A stretch of DNA of 26,468 bases from a virus. Every line of letters begins with the position of its first letter. The stretch's first letter is position 1. The DNA is taken from positions 1 to 26,468 of the IMG/VR virus record IMGVR_UViG_3300049783_001579; one strand, written 5' to 3'. Below, piece after piece: positions 6,559 through 14,867 of this stretch. The notes under the pieces were generated by a model. The model did not search any database and was not told the origin of the DNA. It saw only the letters and a program-made list of their open reading frames with translations. A program made the position numbers and the translations under genes.

Positions 6559-7216
6559 TAATTCAGCACTTATTGAATCATATAAAACTTCATCACCAGT
6601 ACCTAATCTTGTTTTATGTGATAACAAAGGTAACGCTCTTACTGAAAAAGTAAGATGTAAAGATTACTTTCAAGATGTATTCTGGGGACAATACCAAAAA
6701 AAAGTAGGAGAATCCGTTACTAAATATGGTTTTACTTGGAAAGTTATACCTAAATATCATAATAAATTATGGTATTATTTAGGAATGTCTTACATTAATG
6801 AAGATATGAATAATTATTCTAGTAATTTATTATCTTTTTTAAATAAAATTGAAGATAAATTAGGTTTTAAAAAATCAACAATTATTGTAACAGATGATAC
6901 TAAACATCTTTTAATTAGGTTTAATAAATCTTGGACTAAAAAACCATATTTATTAAGTTCTTTTTTGTTATTTAGTAGAATTGGTTTAAAGTATGAAAAT
7001 ACAACAATATCTAATTTTTTAAAAAAATGGCCAGATAGTCAAGAAAAATATGATAATGCTAATATAAGAAATTCGATGCCTCTTTTATTAAAAATAGTAG
7101 ATGGAGTTGTTTTTAAAGATACATGGAAATCTATTAGAGATATTGAGGAATGTCATAGTAATAGCGGTGTAGTCGCTTTTAATAATAAAAATTATAAAAT
7201 TATTAATAATGAGTAA
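6536..7216 (+). CDS. Hypothetical 226-aa protein within the amide-ligase cluster
   Basis: The protein has no family I recognise. Segments such as WGQYQKKVGESVTKYGFTWKVIPKYHNKLWYYL and a later FKKSTIIVTDDTKHLLIRFN suggest an alpha/beta globular protein. The ATG overlaps the preceding gene by 23 bases, and the end overlaps the COOH-NH2 ligase by 8 bases, so it is embedded in the cluster translationally. That makes it a candidate partner, substrate-recognition protein or modification target. It is missing from the enzyme families usually listed in such clusters. Confidence 0.75.
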   Translation: MNLCLLPNNSALIESYKTSSPVPNLVLCDNKGNALTEKVRCKDYFQDVFWGQYQKKVGESVTKYGFTWKVIPKYHNKLWYYLGMSYINEDMNNYSSNLLSFLNKIEDKLGFKKSTIIVTDDTKHLLIRFNKSWTKKPYLLSSFLLFSRIGLKYENTTISNFLKKWPDSQEKYDNANIRNSMPLLLKIVDGVVFKDTWKSIRDIEECHSNSGVVAFNNKNYKIINNE

Positions 7217-8006
7217 AAAAAAAGTTGAGTTTATAGCTTTTGGTACAGATCCTGAAGTTTTCTTAGTTGATAATAAAGGTAATGCTGTATCAGCAGAAGG
7301 TTTGATTGGAGGTACTAAAGAAGAACCTATTCCAATAAGTGAGCATGGTCATGCGTTACAAGAAGATAATGTAATGGTGGAGTTTAATATCCCTCCAGTT
7401 AGAGATGCTGGAAGACTTAAACGAGAAATTTCATTTTGTTTAAAAACTATTAAGAATAGAGTAGGTTATGAAATAGCAATTGTACCATCTATACTTTTTA
7501 CTGAAGAACAGTTATCTACTGACCAAGGAGCTATGTTTGGATGTTCACCAGATAATGATGTATGGTCTAGAATGGAAAATCCAACTGTTGAGCCTGAGGC
7601 AAATAGACGTTATGCAGGTGGTCATATACATATAAGCTACAATAAGTTCACACCAGAAGTCACAGAAGATTTAGTTAAAGCAATGGATTTGTTTTTAGGA
7701 GTACCTTCTGTAATTATGGATAGTGATGAAAATCGTAAACGTGTATATGGTAAAGCAGGTCGTTTTAGATTTACTGAATATGGTTTTGAGTATCGTACAT
7801 TAAGTAACTTTTGGTTAGTAAATGAAGATTTAATGGAATGGGCTTTTAACCAAACTATGCTTGCTATAGATTATGTAAATGAAGAGAATGAAATTAAACA
7901 GTTTGCTGAAAAAATACAAACTTGCATTAACACAAATAATGCAGAGATGGCAAAAGATATATGTAAAGAAAACAATATTAAATTATTACAACATGTTAGA
8001 GTATGA
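7209..8006 (+). CDS. COOH-NH2 ligase, phiEco32-like type 2 (GS/GCS fold)
   Basis: This is a predicted ATP-dependent amide-bond-forming enzyme of the glutamine synthetase/glutamate-cysteine ligase superfamily. Diagnostic segments are FGTDPEVFL at residues 11-19 (E16), VMVEFNIPP (E58), AGGHIHISY (H139, H141) and EYGFEYRTLSNFW (E194, R196). The acidic and His residues should bind the metals and ATP. The length (265 aa) and order match the phage COOH-NH2 ligase family described from phiEco32-like phages, where association with ATP-grasp, amidotransferase and cyclotransferase genes led to a prediction of cell-wall or peptide modification. The acceptor and donor are not known. Confidence 0.88.
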   Translation: MSKKKVEFIAFGTDPEVFLVDNKGNAVSAEGLIGGTKEEPIPISEHGHALQEDNVMVEFNIPPVRDAGRLKREISFCLKTIKNRVGYEIAIVPSILFTEEQLSTDQGAMFGCSPDNDVWSRMENPTVEPEANRRYAGGHIHISYNKFTPEVTEDLVKAMDLFLGVPSVIMDSDENRKRVYGKAGRFRFTEYGFEYRTLSNFWLVNEDLMEWAFNQTMLAIDYVNEENEIKQFAEKIQTCINTNNAEMAKDICKENNIKLLQHVRV

Positions 8007-8814
8007 GCAAATAACTCCAGAAATAATTAAAGAAGTTTTAAATCAAATAGGTGTTGAGGAAGTTGTTTTAGTAGAAGGAGACGAATATGCTTTTAGTGGT
8101 TCATATAAAAGAAGTGATAAGTACTATAATAGTAAAGGTTTTGTGTATGTAACTTTTTTAAAAAAAATTAAAGTAAATAAACTTAATCTCGAAAGCTATA
8201 ATTGCACTGCTTTGCTTAATGGTGAAGAAATTATATTATATGACAGTTCTTTAGAATATCTAGAAAAATCAGTAGCTATTAACAATAGTATTAATATTAC
8301 TTCAAAAGGTGATGTTTTATATTGTTATCAAAATAGGGTTTATTCTCGTCGAGGAAGAATACTATCAGCTATTCCTAAATTATACAAAATAGGAACAATT
8401 AATGAAAATTTAATAGGAAAAAAAATTAAATTAAAAAAAAACATTGATATAATAGGTTTTTATAAAAAAAATAAATGTTTTGGTCTTTGTTATAATAAAG
8501 AATATATATTTAGTCAGAAAGAAGTTATTCATCTTATAAATGATAACTGTTTTGTGAATGACAGTTCTACTCTTTACACTTTACCTTTTGATGAACTTTA
8601 TGAATTAGATATTACATCACCTCTTTTAAAAGAAGGTGATACTGTAAAAATGATAAAGCATGACAAATCAGTAATAGGTTTAAGAGTAGGTGGTGAATAT
8701 ATAACATCTAAAATTATTCAATGTGGTGGAAGTTTTCTTGTAAAAGTTACAGATGGTAATAAATCTTATACTTCAAATATTAAAAATTTTAAAAAAACAT
8801 GTCGAAAAGAATAA
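7993..8814 (+). CDS. Hypothetical 273-aa beta-rich protein within the amide-ligase cluster
   Basis: The start at 7993 (MLEYEQITPEI) is preferred over an in-frame ATG at 7879, because it leaves only a 14-base overlap with the ligase gene. No enzyme motif is visible. The protein looks like several small beta-barrel modules in a row: residues about 28-60, a Lys-rich middle repeat (IGKKIKLKKNIDIIGFYKKNK), and a C-terminal module (LLKEGDTVKMIKHDKSVIGLRVGGEYITS) typical of phage SH3/KOW-like domains. It overlaps the ATP-grasp gene by 16 bases. A scaffold or substrate-binding role is an inference from context only. Confidence 0.75.
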   Translation: MLEYEQITPEIIKEVLNQIGVEEVVLVEGDEYAFSGSYKRSDKYYNSKGFVYVTFLKKIKVNKLNLESYNCTALLNGEEIILYDSSLEYLEKSVAINNSINITSKGDVLYCYQNRVYSRRGRILSAIPKLYKIGTINENLIGKKIKLKKNIDIIGFYKKNKCFGLCYNKEYIFSQKEVIHLINDNCFVNDSSTLYTLPFDELYELDITSPLLKEGDTVKMIKHDKSVIGLRVGGEYITSKIIQCGGSFLVKVTDGNKSYTSNIKNFKKTCRKE

Positions 8815-9656
8815 TTACAAAATTTAGACCAATAATTTTAAGTAGACATCCATCACATAAAGTGTTAAGAGCTGCTTATAAAGCATTACCTTTAAATCCT
8901 TTTAGATCTATTATTAGATTTGGAAGCACTACATCTAAAGAAATGTATGAATTGGGTAAATTTACGTCTCGTCAAAAAATTAAAGTAGAATTAAATTCTA
9001 TCAAAGCTATTGGAAACTCTAGTAATAAAGTTAGAATGAAAGAGTGTTTTGATAAAGAAAATGTAAATACTTGTAAATGGTGGACAAAATTACCTGACAA
9101 TTTAGAGGAACTATCATTCCCTATAATTGCAAAGTTACGTAATGGTTCTCGTGGAAAAGGCATGGAAATGCTAAAAACAGCTAGTCAATTACAATTATTT
9201 ATTAACTCTAAAAACATATCACATTATATTTTTGAAGAGTATTTTAGTGGTATTAGAGAATATCGTATACATGTTAATAAAAATGGTTGTTTTTATACAT
9301 GTAGAAAAATGATTAAATCTGATACTCCTGATGATAAAAAATGGTTTAAAAACGATAGTAACTGTGTTTGGTATTTAGAATCAAATGAAAATTTTGATAA
9401 GCCACTAAACTGGAATAATATTGTAAAAGAATGTGTTAAAGCCTTAAATGCTGTAGGTTTAGATTTTGGTGCATGTGACGTAAGAGTTCAATCAGGAACA
9501 GATAGAGAAAATAACATTCGTCAAAATCCTGATTTTAAAATTATTGAAATTAATTCAGCACCAAGTTTTGGTGAAAAAAACACAACAGAATTAGAAACTC
9601 ATGTAGCAAAAGCTTATGCTGAAATGCTACCTAAATTATTAAGAGAATATGCATAA
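8799..9656 (+). CDS. RimK-like ATP-grasp ligase
   Basis: The 285-residue protein has the ATP-grasp layout. IIAKLRNGSRGKGMEML (109-125) gives the nucleotide-binding Lys112 and the glycine loop. YIFEEYFSGIREYRIHV (143-159) is the hinge. LDFGACDVRV (221-230, D227) and KIIEINSAPSFGE (247-259, E250, N252) give the metal ligands. Enzymes of this type form an acyl-phosphate on a carboxylate and join it to an amine, as in glutamate addition to proteins or small molecules. It overlaps the cyclotransferase-like gene by 8 bases, a pairing seen in butirosin synthesis (BtrJ ligase and BtrG cyclotransferase). The substrate is unknown. Confidence 0.88.
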   Translation: MSKRIITKFRPIILSRHPSHKVLRAAYKALPLNPFRSIIRFGSTTSKEMYELGKFTSRQKIKVELNSIKAIGNSSNKVRMKECFDKENVNTCKWWTKLPDNLEELSFPIIAKLRNGSRGKGMEMLKTASQLQLFINSKNISHYIFEEYFSGIREYRIHVNKNGCFYTCRKMIKSDTPDDKKWFKNDSNCVWYLESNENFDKPLNWNNIVKECVKALNAVGLDFGACDVRVQSGTDRENNIRQNPDFKIIEINSAPSFGEKNTTELETHVAKAYAEMLPKLLREYA

Positions 9657-10041
9657 AGTATTTGTATATGGTACTTTACGAAAAAGTAAAGGTAATCATA
9701 GATTGTTAACACAAATAAATGCTGCTTTTATAGGAAATGCAGTAACAGTTAATAAATATCATCTTACAACAAGTGGTCTTCCGTTTGTAAACAAAAATAT
9801 AGAAACTAGTCAAATAGTTGGTGAAGTATACCAAGTAGATGATAGTGGTTTATCTTCTTTAGACGGATTAGAAGGATACAATCCTAATAACCATGAAGGA
9901 AGTTGGTACAAAAGAGAAGTGATACCAGTTCTTCTAGAAAATGGAAATACTGATGAAGCTGCTTTATATTTTAATGAAGATCAAGGAAATACTGTTGTTT
10001 ATAACGGTGATTTTGTTAACCCAATTACAGAAAAAAAATAA
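9649..10041 (+). CDS. Gamma-glutamylcyclotransferase-like protein (AIG2/GGCT family)
   Basis: The 130 residues form one complete GGCT-type barrel. It opens with VFVYGTLRKSKGNHRLL (the YGTLR substrate loop, residues 7-11), includes LPFV and GEVYQV strands, and carries LDGLEGY with the probable catalytic Glu75. WYKREVIPVLL (86-96) is the usual Tyr/Arg strand. The family releases a gamma-glutamyl group as 5-oxoproline. Next to an ATP-grasp ligase, it most simply removes a glutamyl group that the ligase added. It is separated from the amidotransferase-like gene that follows by only three bases. Confidence 0.88.
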   Translation: MHKVFVYGTLRKSKGNHRLLTQINAAFIGNAVTVNKYHLTTSGLPFVNKNIETSQIVGEVYQVDDSGLSSLDGLEGYNPNNHEGSWYKREVIPVLLENGNTDEAALYFNEDQGNTVVYNGDFVNPITEKK

Positions 10042-10044
10042 AAA

Positions 10045-11394
10045 ATGTGTGGATTATTAGGATATAGCGGTAAACAACCGTTTAACAAAGAAAAACTAAG
10101 ATTATTATTTTATGCTAACGAAACCAGAGGTAGGCACTCTGCTGGTTTTTATAATGAAAATAAAGCAATTGTTTTTGAAAATAGACTAGAAAAAACATTA
10201 GGAGAAGTTTCTGAAAAAATGTTACCAACATTTGAACCTGTTGAAACATCTTTGTTTATTGGTCATACTAGAGCAGCAACCCTAGGTGAAAAAACTATTG
10301 AAAATGCTCACCCTTTCTTATTTGGTAATGTAATAGGTGCTCATAATGGCACATTAAAAAATCATAAATATTTAATATCAAACTATAACAAAGCATTTCC
10401 TAATAGAGGATTTGATGATAAAAATATTAACATGGATTCTAAGATTTTCTTTCATTATATTAATGAAGTAAACTCTTTAGATATTGTTAAAGATTTTGAC
10501 GGTGCTGCTGCATTAATATGGAGAGACGCTAGACATGAAAAAGATATTGTAAATATCTGGAGAAACTATGAGCGTCCTTTGCATTATGGCTATATTGATG
10601 ATGGAATGTATATTTCTTCTGAAAAAGGACCATTAGCAGCTATTGGTTGTGTTGACATTAAAAGTTTTGATGTAAATAAACATTATGAAATTCTAGATGG
10701 TAAAATTTTAAGTGAAACTGTTTTAATAAATTCTCCAAAAAGAATAAGTACAGTTAATGCATTAGCTAATTTTACAGACTACAAGAATGTACCTGAAATG
10801 GTTGATGATATTTTAGAATATTTAAAATTATCTACTACAACACTTTTTTATCATGATATTTCAAATGAAATTCCAGTTAGTTCTTTAAAAATTCCAGGAA
10901 AAAGAGGTATACTTTATAAGTATAAAAATGGTGAAGAAGACAAAATCATTACTGAAAAAGGTAAAGATAATCGTGTATCTACTGTTACTTATTTTGATAA
11001 TAAATTAAATACATTTATTATAATAACTACTTATTTATCAGGAACAATCACTAAACGTAGAGTTTTTATTGATAGTTCTTTTGCAAATAGCTTTTGGGAT
11101 TTTATTGAAAAAAAGAGAAATGGCTTGTTGGGAACTAAGAAGAACGATAAGCCAGCGTTTGAAAATAATTTCTTAGAAGAAGATGATGATGAAGAAGATG
11201 ATGGTTTTGTTGAGTTACCAGTAAGTGAAATAAGATTATTACTAAATAATATAAATGTTAGTGTTTCAAAAGTTATTAATCATTTAAATGATGCAAACTA
11301 TAATAACAAAATTATAGAAGAGCTTGTTGTCACACAACATGACGTTGCTGAATTTTTAAAATTAGTAGAAATAGATGAAACTAAAGAGGTCTAA
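10045..11394 (+). CDS. Class II glutamine amidotransferase-like Ntn hydrolase with C-terminal extension
   Basis: MCGLLGYSG places the nucleophile Cys at residue 2, exposed after Met removal. Other class II amidotransferase motifs are TRGRHSAGFY (27-36), HTRAAT (74-79), NAHPF (87-91) and AHNGT (99-103). This domain releases ammonia from glutamine, or cleaves a gamma-glutamyl amide as a peptidase. There is no synthase domain such as the GlmS isomerase domain. Instead residues about 230-360 are an unassigned beta-rich region. It is followed by an acidic tract (EEDDDEEDD at about 378-386) and a helical tail. The ligase that uses the ammonia would be a separate protein. Overlap with the next gene, an amidoligase, is 20 bases. 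Confidence 0.87.
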   Translation: MCGLLGYSGKQPFNKEKLRLLFYANETRGRHSAGFYNENKAIVFENRLEKTLGEVSEKMLPTFEPVETSLFIGHTRAATLGEKTIENAHPFLFGNVIGAHNGTLKNHKYLISNYNKAFPNRGFDDKNINMDSKIFFHYINEVNSLDIVKDFDGAAALIWRDARHEKDIVNIWRNYERPLHYGYIDDGMYISSEKGPLAAIGCVDIKSFDVNKHYEILDGKILSETVLINSPKRISTVNALANFTDYKNVPEMVDDILEYLKLSTTTLFYHDISNEIPVSSLKIPGKRGILYKYKNGEEDKIITEKGKDNRVSTVTYFDNKLNTFIIITTYLSGTITKRRVFIDSSFANSFWDFIEKKRNGLLGTKKNDKPAFENNFLEEDDDEEDDGFVELPVSEIRLLLNNINVSVSKVINHLNDANYNNKIIEELVVTQHDVAEFLKLVEIDETKEV

Positions 11395-12949
11395 AAATAA
11401 AAAAAAAGTAAATTCAAAAGTAATTGATTCTTTAGGTAGAAAAATATCATCAGAAGATGCCGTCCTTATAGATGGCATCTTCTATGATGCTACTAAAAAT
11501 AACCCACCTTTAATTATAATGAGAAAAAACCATTTTGGTTATTCATATCCAAGTTGTGTGTTATTTGATGAAGAAAGCTGTATAAAATATAAAAACAAAT
11601 ATTATCATAAAAATGACATGATTAAAATTTATTTAAAAGACGGAAAAGAATTAATTTTTTCAGATAGAAATGATGCTTGTTGTGAGATAGGTGAAGAAAA
11701 GTTTAGTAAATTAATTCCTGGTAGAAATCAAGACGAATTATTATTTTTTGAAACACTAATTATTGCATCTAAAAGAAAATTTGGAATTTGTTTAAAAGAT
11801 ACTGAATATTTAAAACCATTAAAAGAATGTGTATCTGACAAAAAAGATAAAGTACAATATAAAAAAACTAAATTTTCTGCATCTTCTTCAGATTCATATA
11901 CTAAAAAAGAAGCTATTAAATTAGGTGTTTCAACAGCCACTACTATTGGTACAGGGGGATTAGACTATACTTTTGGTATAGAAATTGAAACTATTTCAGG
12001 AAAAATACCTGATTGGCAATATAAGCATAATTCTTTAAACTTAGATGCTGTACATGATGGATCTTTAAGAGATGAAGATGGTAATGTTTATGGTGGTGAA
12101 TATGTAACAGGTGTTTTAAAAGGAGATGCTGGATTAGCAAATCTTTATCGTTGTGTTAAAACAATTCATGAATATTGTAGCATTACTAAGCAATGTGGTA
12201 TACATGTACATGTAGGTGGAGCTAATTTTAATGAAAAGTTTACTATTGATGCTTATTTACTAGGACTACAAATAGAAAGAGAAATATTTGAAATATTTCC
12301 TCCTTCTAGAAGAACTAATGATTATACAGGTTTTTTAAAAAAATGGGACTTTAAAAAATACATTAGTGAACATGGTGACAAATATGGCTATGCTTTAGCA
12401 TGGGAAGCTTTATTTAAAGATATGGCAAATATGTCTCATGTAAAAAATAGAGAGTTAGGTGAAAATTTAAATAGATTTATAAATCATCCTGGAGGCAGAT
12501 ATACTGACAGATACAGTCATAATGTTCCTTTAGCAAATTTATATCGTTACAAATGGTTAAACCTTATTACTTGCAACTTTAATACTAGAAATGTTGAACC
12601 TAAAAAAGATGGATTAAATAATGGTGTTCCATTTACATTAGAATTTAGACCACATAGTGCTAGTATGAATTTTAAAAAAATTAAAAACTGGTTGTTATTT
12701 TGTATGGCTTATGTTAACTATGTTGAAAACAACAGTAGTGAGATAATTAAAAGAGATGATATAACAATTAGTGATATTTTAACGTTTACTTATGGTAAAA
12801 CTAAAGTAAATCATACAGATATTATTAATTATTTTGAAGAAAGAAAAAATAGGTTTAAAGGTAATGCAGGTAAAACTAATGAACTTTTAGAATACAGTGA
12901 AAAAGTTTCACATAATGCAACTAGAACTAGAGAAATAATAAACACTTAA
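11375..12949 (+). CDS. Putative amidoligase (GS/GCS-fold, amidoligase_2 type) with long N-terminal extension
   Basis: The catalytic domain begins near residue 197: LDYTFGIEIETISG (E203, E205), LDAVHDGSL (D228), YGGEYVTG (E242), CGIHVHVGG (H277, H279) and TLEFRPHSASMN (E423, R425). These are the metal- and ATP-binding positions of the amidoligase family related to glutamate-cysteine ligase. The first 190 residues are extra: a Lys-rich start, then two or three small beta modules (VLIDGIFYDAT, KYKNKYYHKNDMIKIYLKDG) and a Ser/Lys-rich linker. The extension could dock a partner or substrate. It is the second GS-like ligase of this cluster and not a close duplicate of the one at 7209. Confidence 0.88.
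   Translation: MKLKRSKNKKKVNSKVIDSLGRKISSEDAVLIDGIFYDATKNNPPLIIMRKNHFGYSYPSCVLFDEESCIKYKNKYYHKNDMIKIYLKDGKELIFSDRNDACCEIGEEKFSKLIPGRNQDELLFFETLIIASKRKFGICLKDTEYLKPLKECVSDKKDKVQYKKTKFSASSSDSYTKKEAIKLGVSTATTIGTGGLDYTFGIEIETISGKIPDWQYKHNSLNLDAVHDGSLRDEDGNVYGGEYVTGVLKGDAGLANLYRCVKTIHEYCSITKQCGIHVHVGGANFNEKFTIDAYLLGLQIEREIFEIFPPSRRTNDYTGFLKKWDFKKYISEHGDKYGYALAWEALFKDMANMSHVKNRELGENLNRFINHPGGRYTDRYSHNVPLANLYRYKWLNLITCNFNTRNVEPKKDGLNNGVPFTLEFRPHSASMNFKKIKNWLLFCMAYVNYVENNSSEIIKRDDITISDILTFTYGKTKVNHTDIINYFEERKNRFKGNAGKTNELLEYSEKVSHNATRTREIINT
11452..11483 (+). repeat. 10-bp perfect inverted repeat in amidoligase gene
   Basis: AGAAGATGCC (11452-11461) is complementary to GGCATCTTCT (11474-11483) with a 12-base loop. 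It lies about 80 bases into the amidoligase gene, and no T-run follows. In such AT-rich sequence a 10-bp perfect stem with four G-C pairs stands out. It may slow ribosomes or polymerase, or be chance. Confidence 0.45.
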
Positions 12950-12954
12950 AATAT

Positions 12955-13680
12955 ATGTGCTTAATTATAGTAAAAAAAAGAGGTACTAAAGTAACTTCTG
13001 AGCTGTATAAATCTATATCTAGGTCATATGCTTTAAGAAACAAAGATGGGTTTGGATTTTCTATCAAAAAACCAAATTCAGATATATACATTTCAAAAGG
13101 ATACTTAAATTTAAAATCTTTTATACTAGCAATTAAATCTCATCGCCCTTCAACAGGTGATGAATTAATGATACATTTACGTAAAGTATCTGCTGGTAAA
13201 AAAAACGTTGAAAATTGTCATCCTTACGTGTGTTCTGATAAACATGATGAAATAATTCAGGAAGAAGGGTATGTAAAGAAACCAGTAATGTCACATAATG
13301 GTACTTTTATAAAGTATAGTTATGACAAAGATCATTCTGATACATATCTTTTTGTAAAAAATGTTTTATCAGATATAAATATGGCTAATATTCTTAAATA
13401 TTTAAATAAAAAAGACTATACCTCTTCTATATCATTGTTTATTCAAACATCAAGAGTTGCTATTATGTATCCTAACATAAATAAAAAGTTTAACAACCCT
13501 TTGTGTATGTTAGGTAAATGGGAATTCGATGAATTAAGTGGTTTATATTTTTCTAATACTAGCTATCTTGGAGATAATTGTCCCCAACATGGAGAAAATT
13601 TTAAAAATATGCCTTATTGGGAAAAAGAAGAAAGAAAAACAAAAAATAAACAAATAAGAATGCCTTTAGTAATGGATTAA
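12955..13680 (+). CDS. Second class II glutamine amidotransferase-like Ntn hydrolase
   Basis: MCLIIVKKRG again puts Cys at residue 2, as expected for an N-terminal nucleophile. NKDGFGFS (34-41) corresponds to the RxxDGxG-type loop, MIHLRKVSAG (about 74-83) to the HxR strand, ENCHPYV to the NxHP loop, and MSHNGT (about 111-116) to the oxyanion HNG motif. At 241 residues it is a single domain. It is clearly different from the larger homologue at 10045, so the cluster has two. It probably deamidates glutamine or cleaves a gamma-glutamyl or N-terminal amide for one of the two ligases. It closes the block; a helicase gene follows four bases later. Confidence 0.83.
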   Translation: MCLIIVKKRGTKVTSELYKSISRSYALRNKDGFGFSIKKPNSDIYISKGYLNLKSFILAIKSHRPSTGDELMIHLRKVSAGKKNVENCHPYVCSDKHDEIIQEEGYVKKPVMSHNGTFIKYSYDKDHSDTYLFVKNVLSDINMANILKYLNKKDYTSSISLFIQTSRVAIMYPNINKKFNNPLCMLGKWEFDELSGLYFSNTSYLGDNCPQHGENFKNMPYWEKEERKTKNKQIRMPLVMD

Positions 13681-13684
13681 AAAA

Positions 13685-14863
13685 ATGAAAATAGACTTAA
13701 AAAAAGAAGAAATAAGTCTAGATGCTTTTTCAGCATGGAAAGCGCAAAGTAAAAAAGGAACTGTAGAAATGTCTACTGGTTCTGGTAAAACCTTTGTTGC
13801 TCTCCATGCTGTAAATAGTATGAAAGACAACAATAGAATTATATTTTTATTTGAAGTTACTGATAGAAAAAAAGAAATAATTAAACAAATTCAGTTGTAT
13901 AATCAAGTATATAAAACTAATTTATTTACTAGATACAGAATTGAATATAGAACTTATCAGTCAGCTTATAAATTAGAGTCTGAGAAATATGATTTAGTTG
14001 TTGCTGATGAAATACATGACAGTTTAACACCATCTTATTTTGAGTTTTATAATAATAACACTTTTGATGCTATAATTGGTCTATCAGCAACTATAGATAA
14101 AGAAAAATTATATAGTAATGGTTATACTAAAGGAGATTATCTTGACTCAGTAGCACCTATATGTTTCACATACACAGTAAAAGATGCTCAATTAGATAAT
14201 GTCCAACGTAAAATTAATGTTTATGTTATTTCTCATCAGTTAGATACTATAACTAAGAATATTACAGCAGGTAGTTTAAAAAAACCTTTTCAAACAACAG
14301 AGTATAAAAACTATGAATTTTGGAACAAAATGTTTAATCAATCTTTTTATTTTGAAGAAGGTAGTGAGTTTATGATGAAAAAATCAAGCAAAAAACGTGC
14401 TGAAATTCTGTATAACTTACCTTCAAAAAAGAAAGAAGTTTTAAAATTAATTGAATATTTAAAAGGAAAAAGTATTATATTTGCTAATTCTATAAGTGCA
14501 TTATTAGAAATAACTGATAATGTAGTTAGCTCTAGAAATAAAGATAACGTTAATGAAAAAATAAAAAATGATTTTCAATCAAATGTAATAAATGTAATTG
14601 GTTCATTTAAAAAATTAGCACAAGGTGTTAACTTAGACGAGTTGGCTAATGTTATTTTACATAGCTATTATGGTAAGACTAAAGATTTTATACAAAGAAT
14701 AGGAAGATTACGTAAAGACGGTGATAAAATAGGAAATGTATTTATATTTGTTACAAAAGGTACACAAGAAGAAAAATGGTTTAACTTGATGTTTCAAGAC
14801 GACACTTTTAATATTATTTATTGCGTTAATGTTGAAGATTGTTTGCTTAAAATGAAAAAGTAA
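13685..14863 (+). CDS. SF2 DEAD/DEAH-type helicase
   Basis: The 392 residues hold two RecA-like domains. Motif I is STGSGKT (30-36), motif II DEIH (108-111), motif III SAT (134-136) and motif VI QRIGRLRKDGD (about 337-347). It resembles the short phage helicases related to UvsW/RecG-type branch-migration or type III restriction-like helicases, probably acting in recombination-dependent replication. The N-terminus before motif I is short. It starts four bases after the amide cluster's last gene, and the spacing suggests the same transcript, but I see no functional link to that cluster. Confidence 0.88.
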   Translation: MKIDLKKEEISLDAFSAWKAQSKKGTVEMSTGSGKTFVALHAVNSMKDNNRIIFLFEVTDRKKEIIKQIQLYNQVYKTNLFTRYRIEYRTYQSAYKLESEKYDLVVADEIHDSLTPSYFEFYNNNTFDAIIGLSATIDKEKLYSNGYTKGDYLDSVAPICFTYTVKDAQLDNVQRKINVYVISHQLDTITKNITAGSLKKPFQTTEYKNYEFWNKMFNQSFYFEEGSEFMMKKSSKKRAEILYNLPSKKKEVLKLIEYLKGKSIIFANSISALLEITDNVVSSRNKDNVNEKIKNDFQSNVINVIGSFKKLAQGVNLDELANVILHSYYGKTKDFIQRIGRLRKDGDKIGNVFIFVTKGTQEEKWFNLMFQDDTFNIIYCVNVEDCLLKMKK

Positions 14864-14867
14864 AAAA

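Noticed and set aside
7879-7992. Start of the beta-rich protein at ATG 7879
   Set aside because: It would overlap the COOH-NH2 ligase gene by 128 bases with a Lys-rich sequence from the shadow frame; ATG 7993 gives a normal 14-base overlap.
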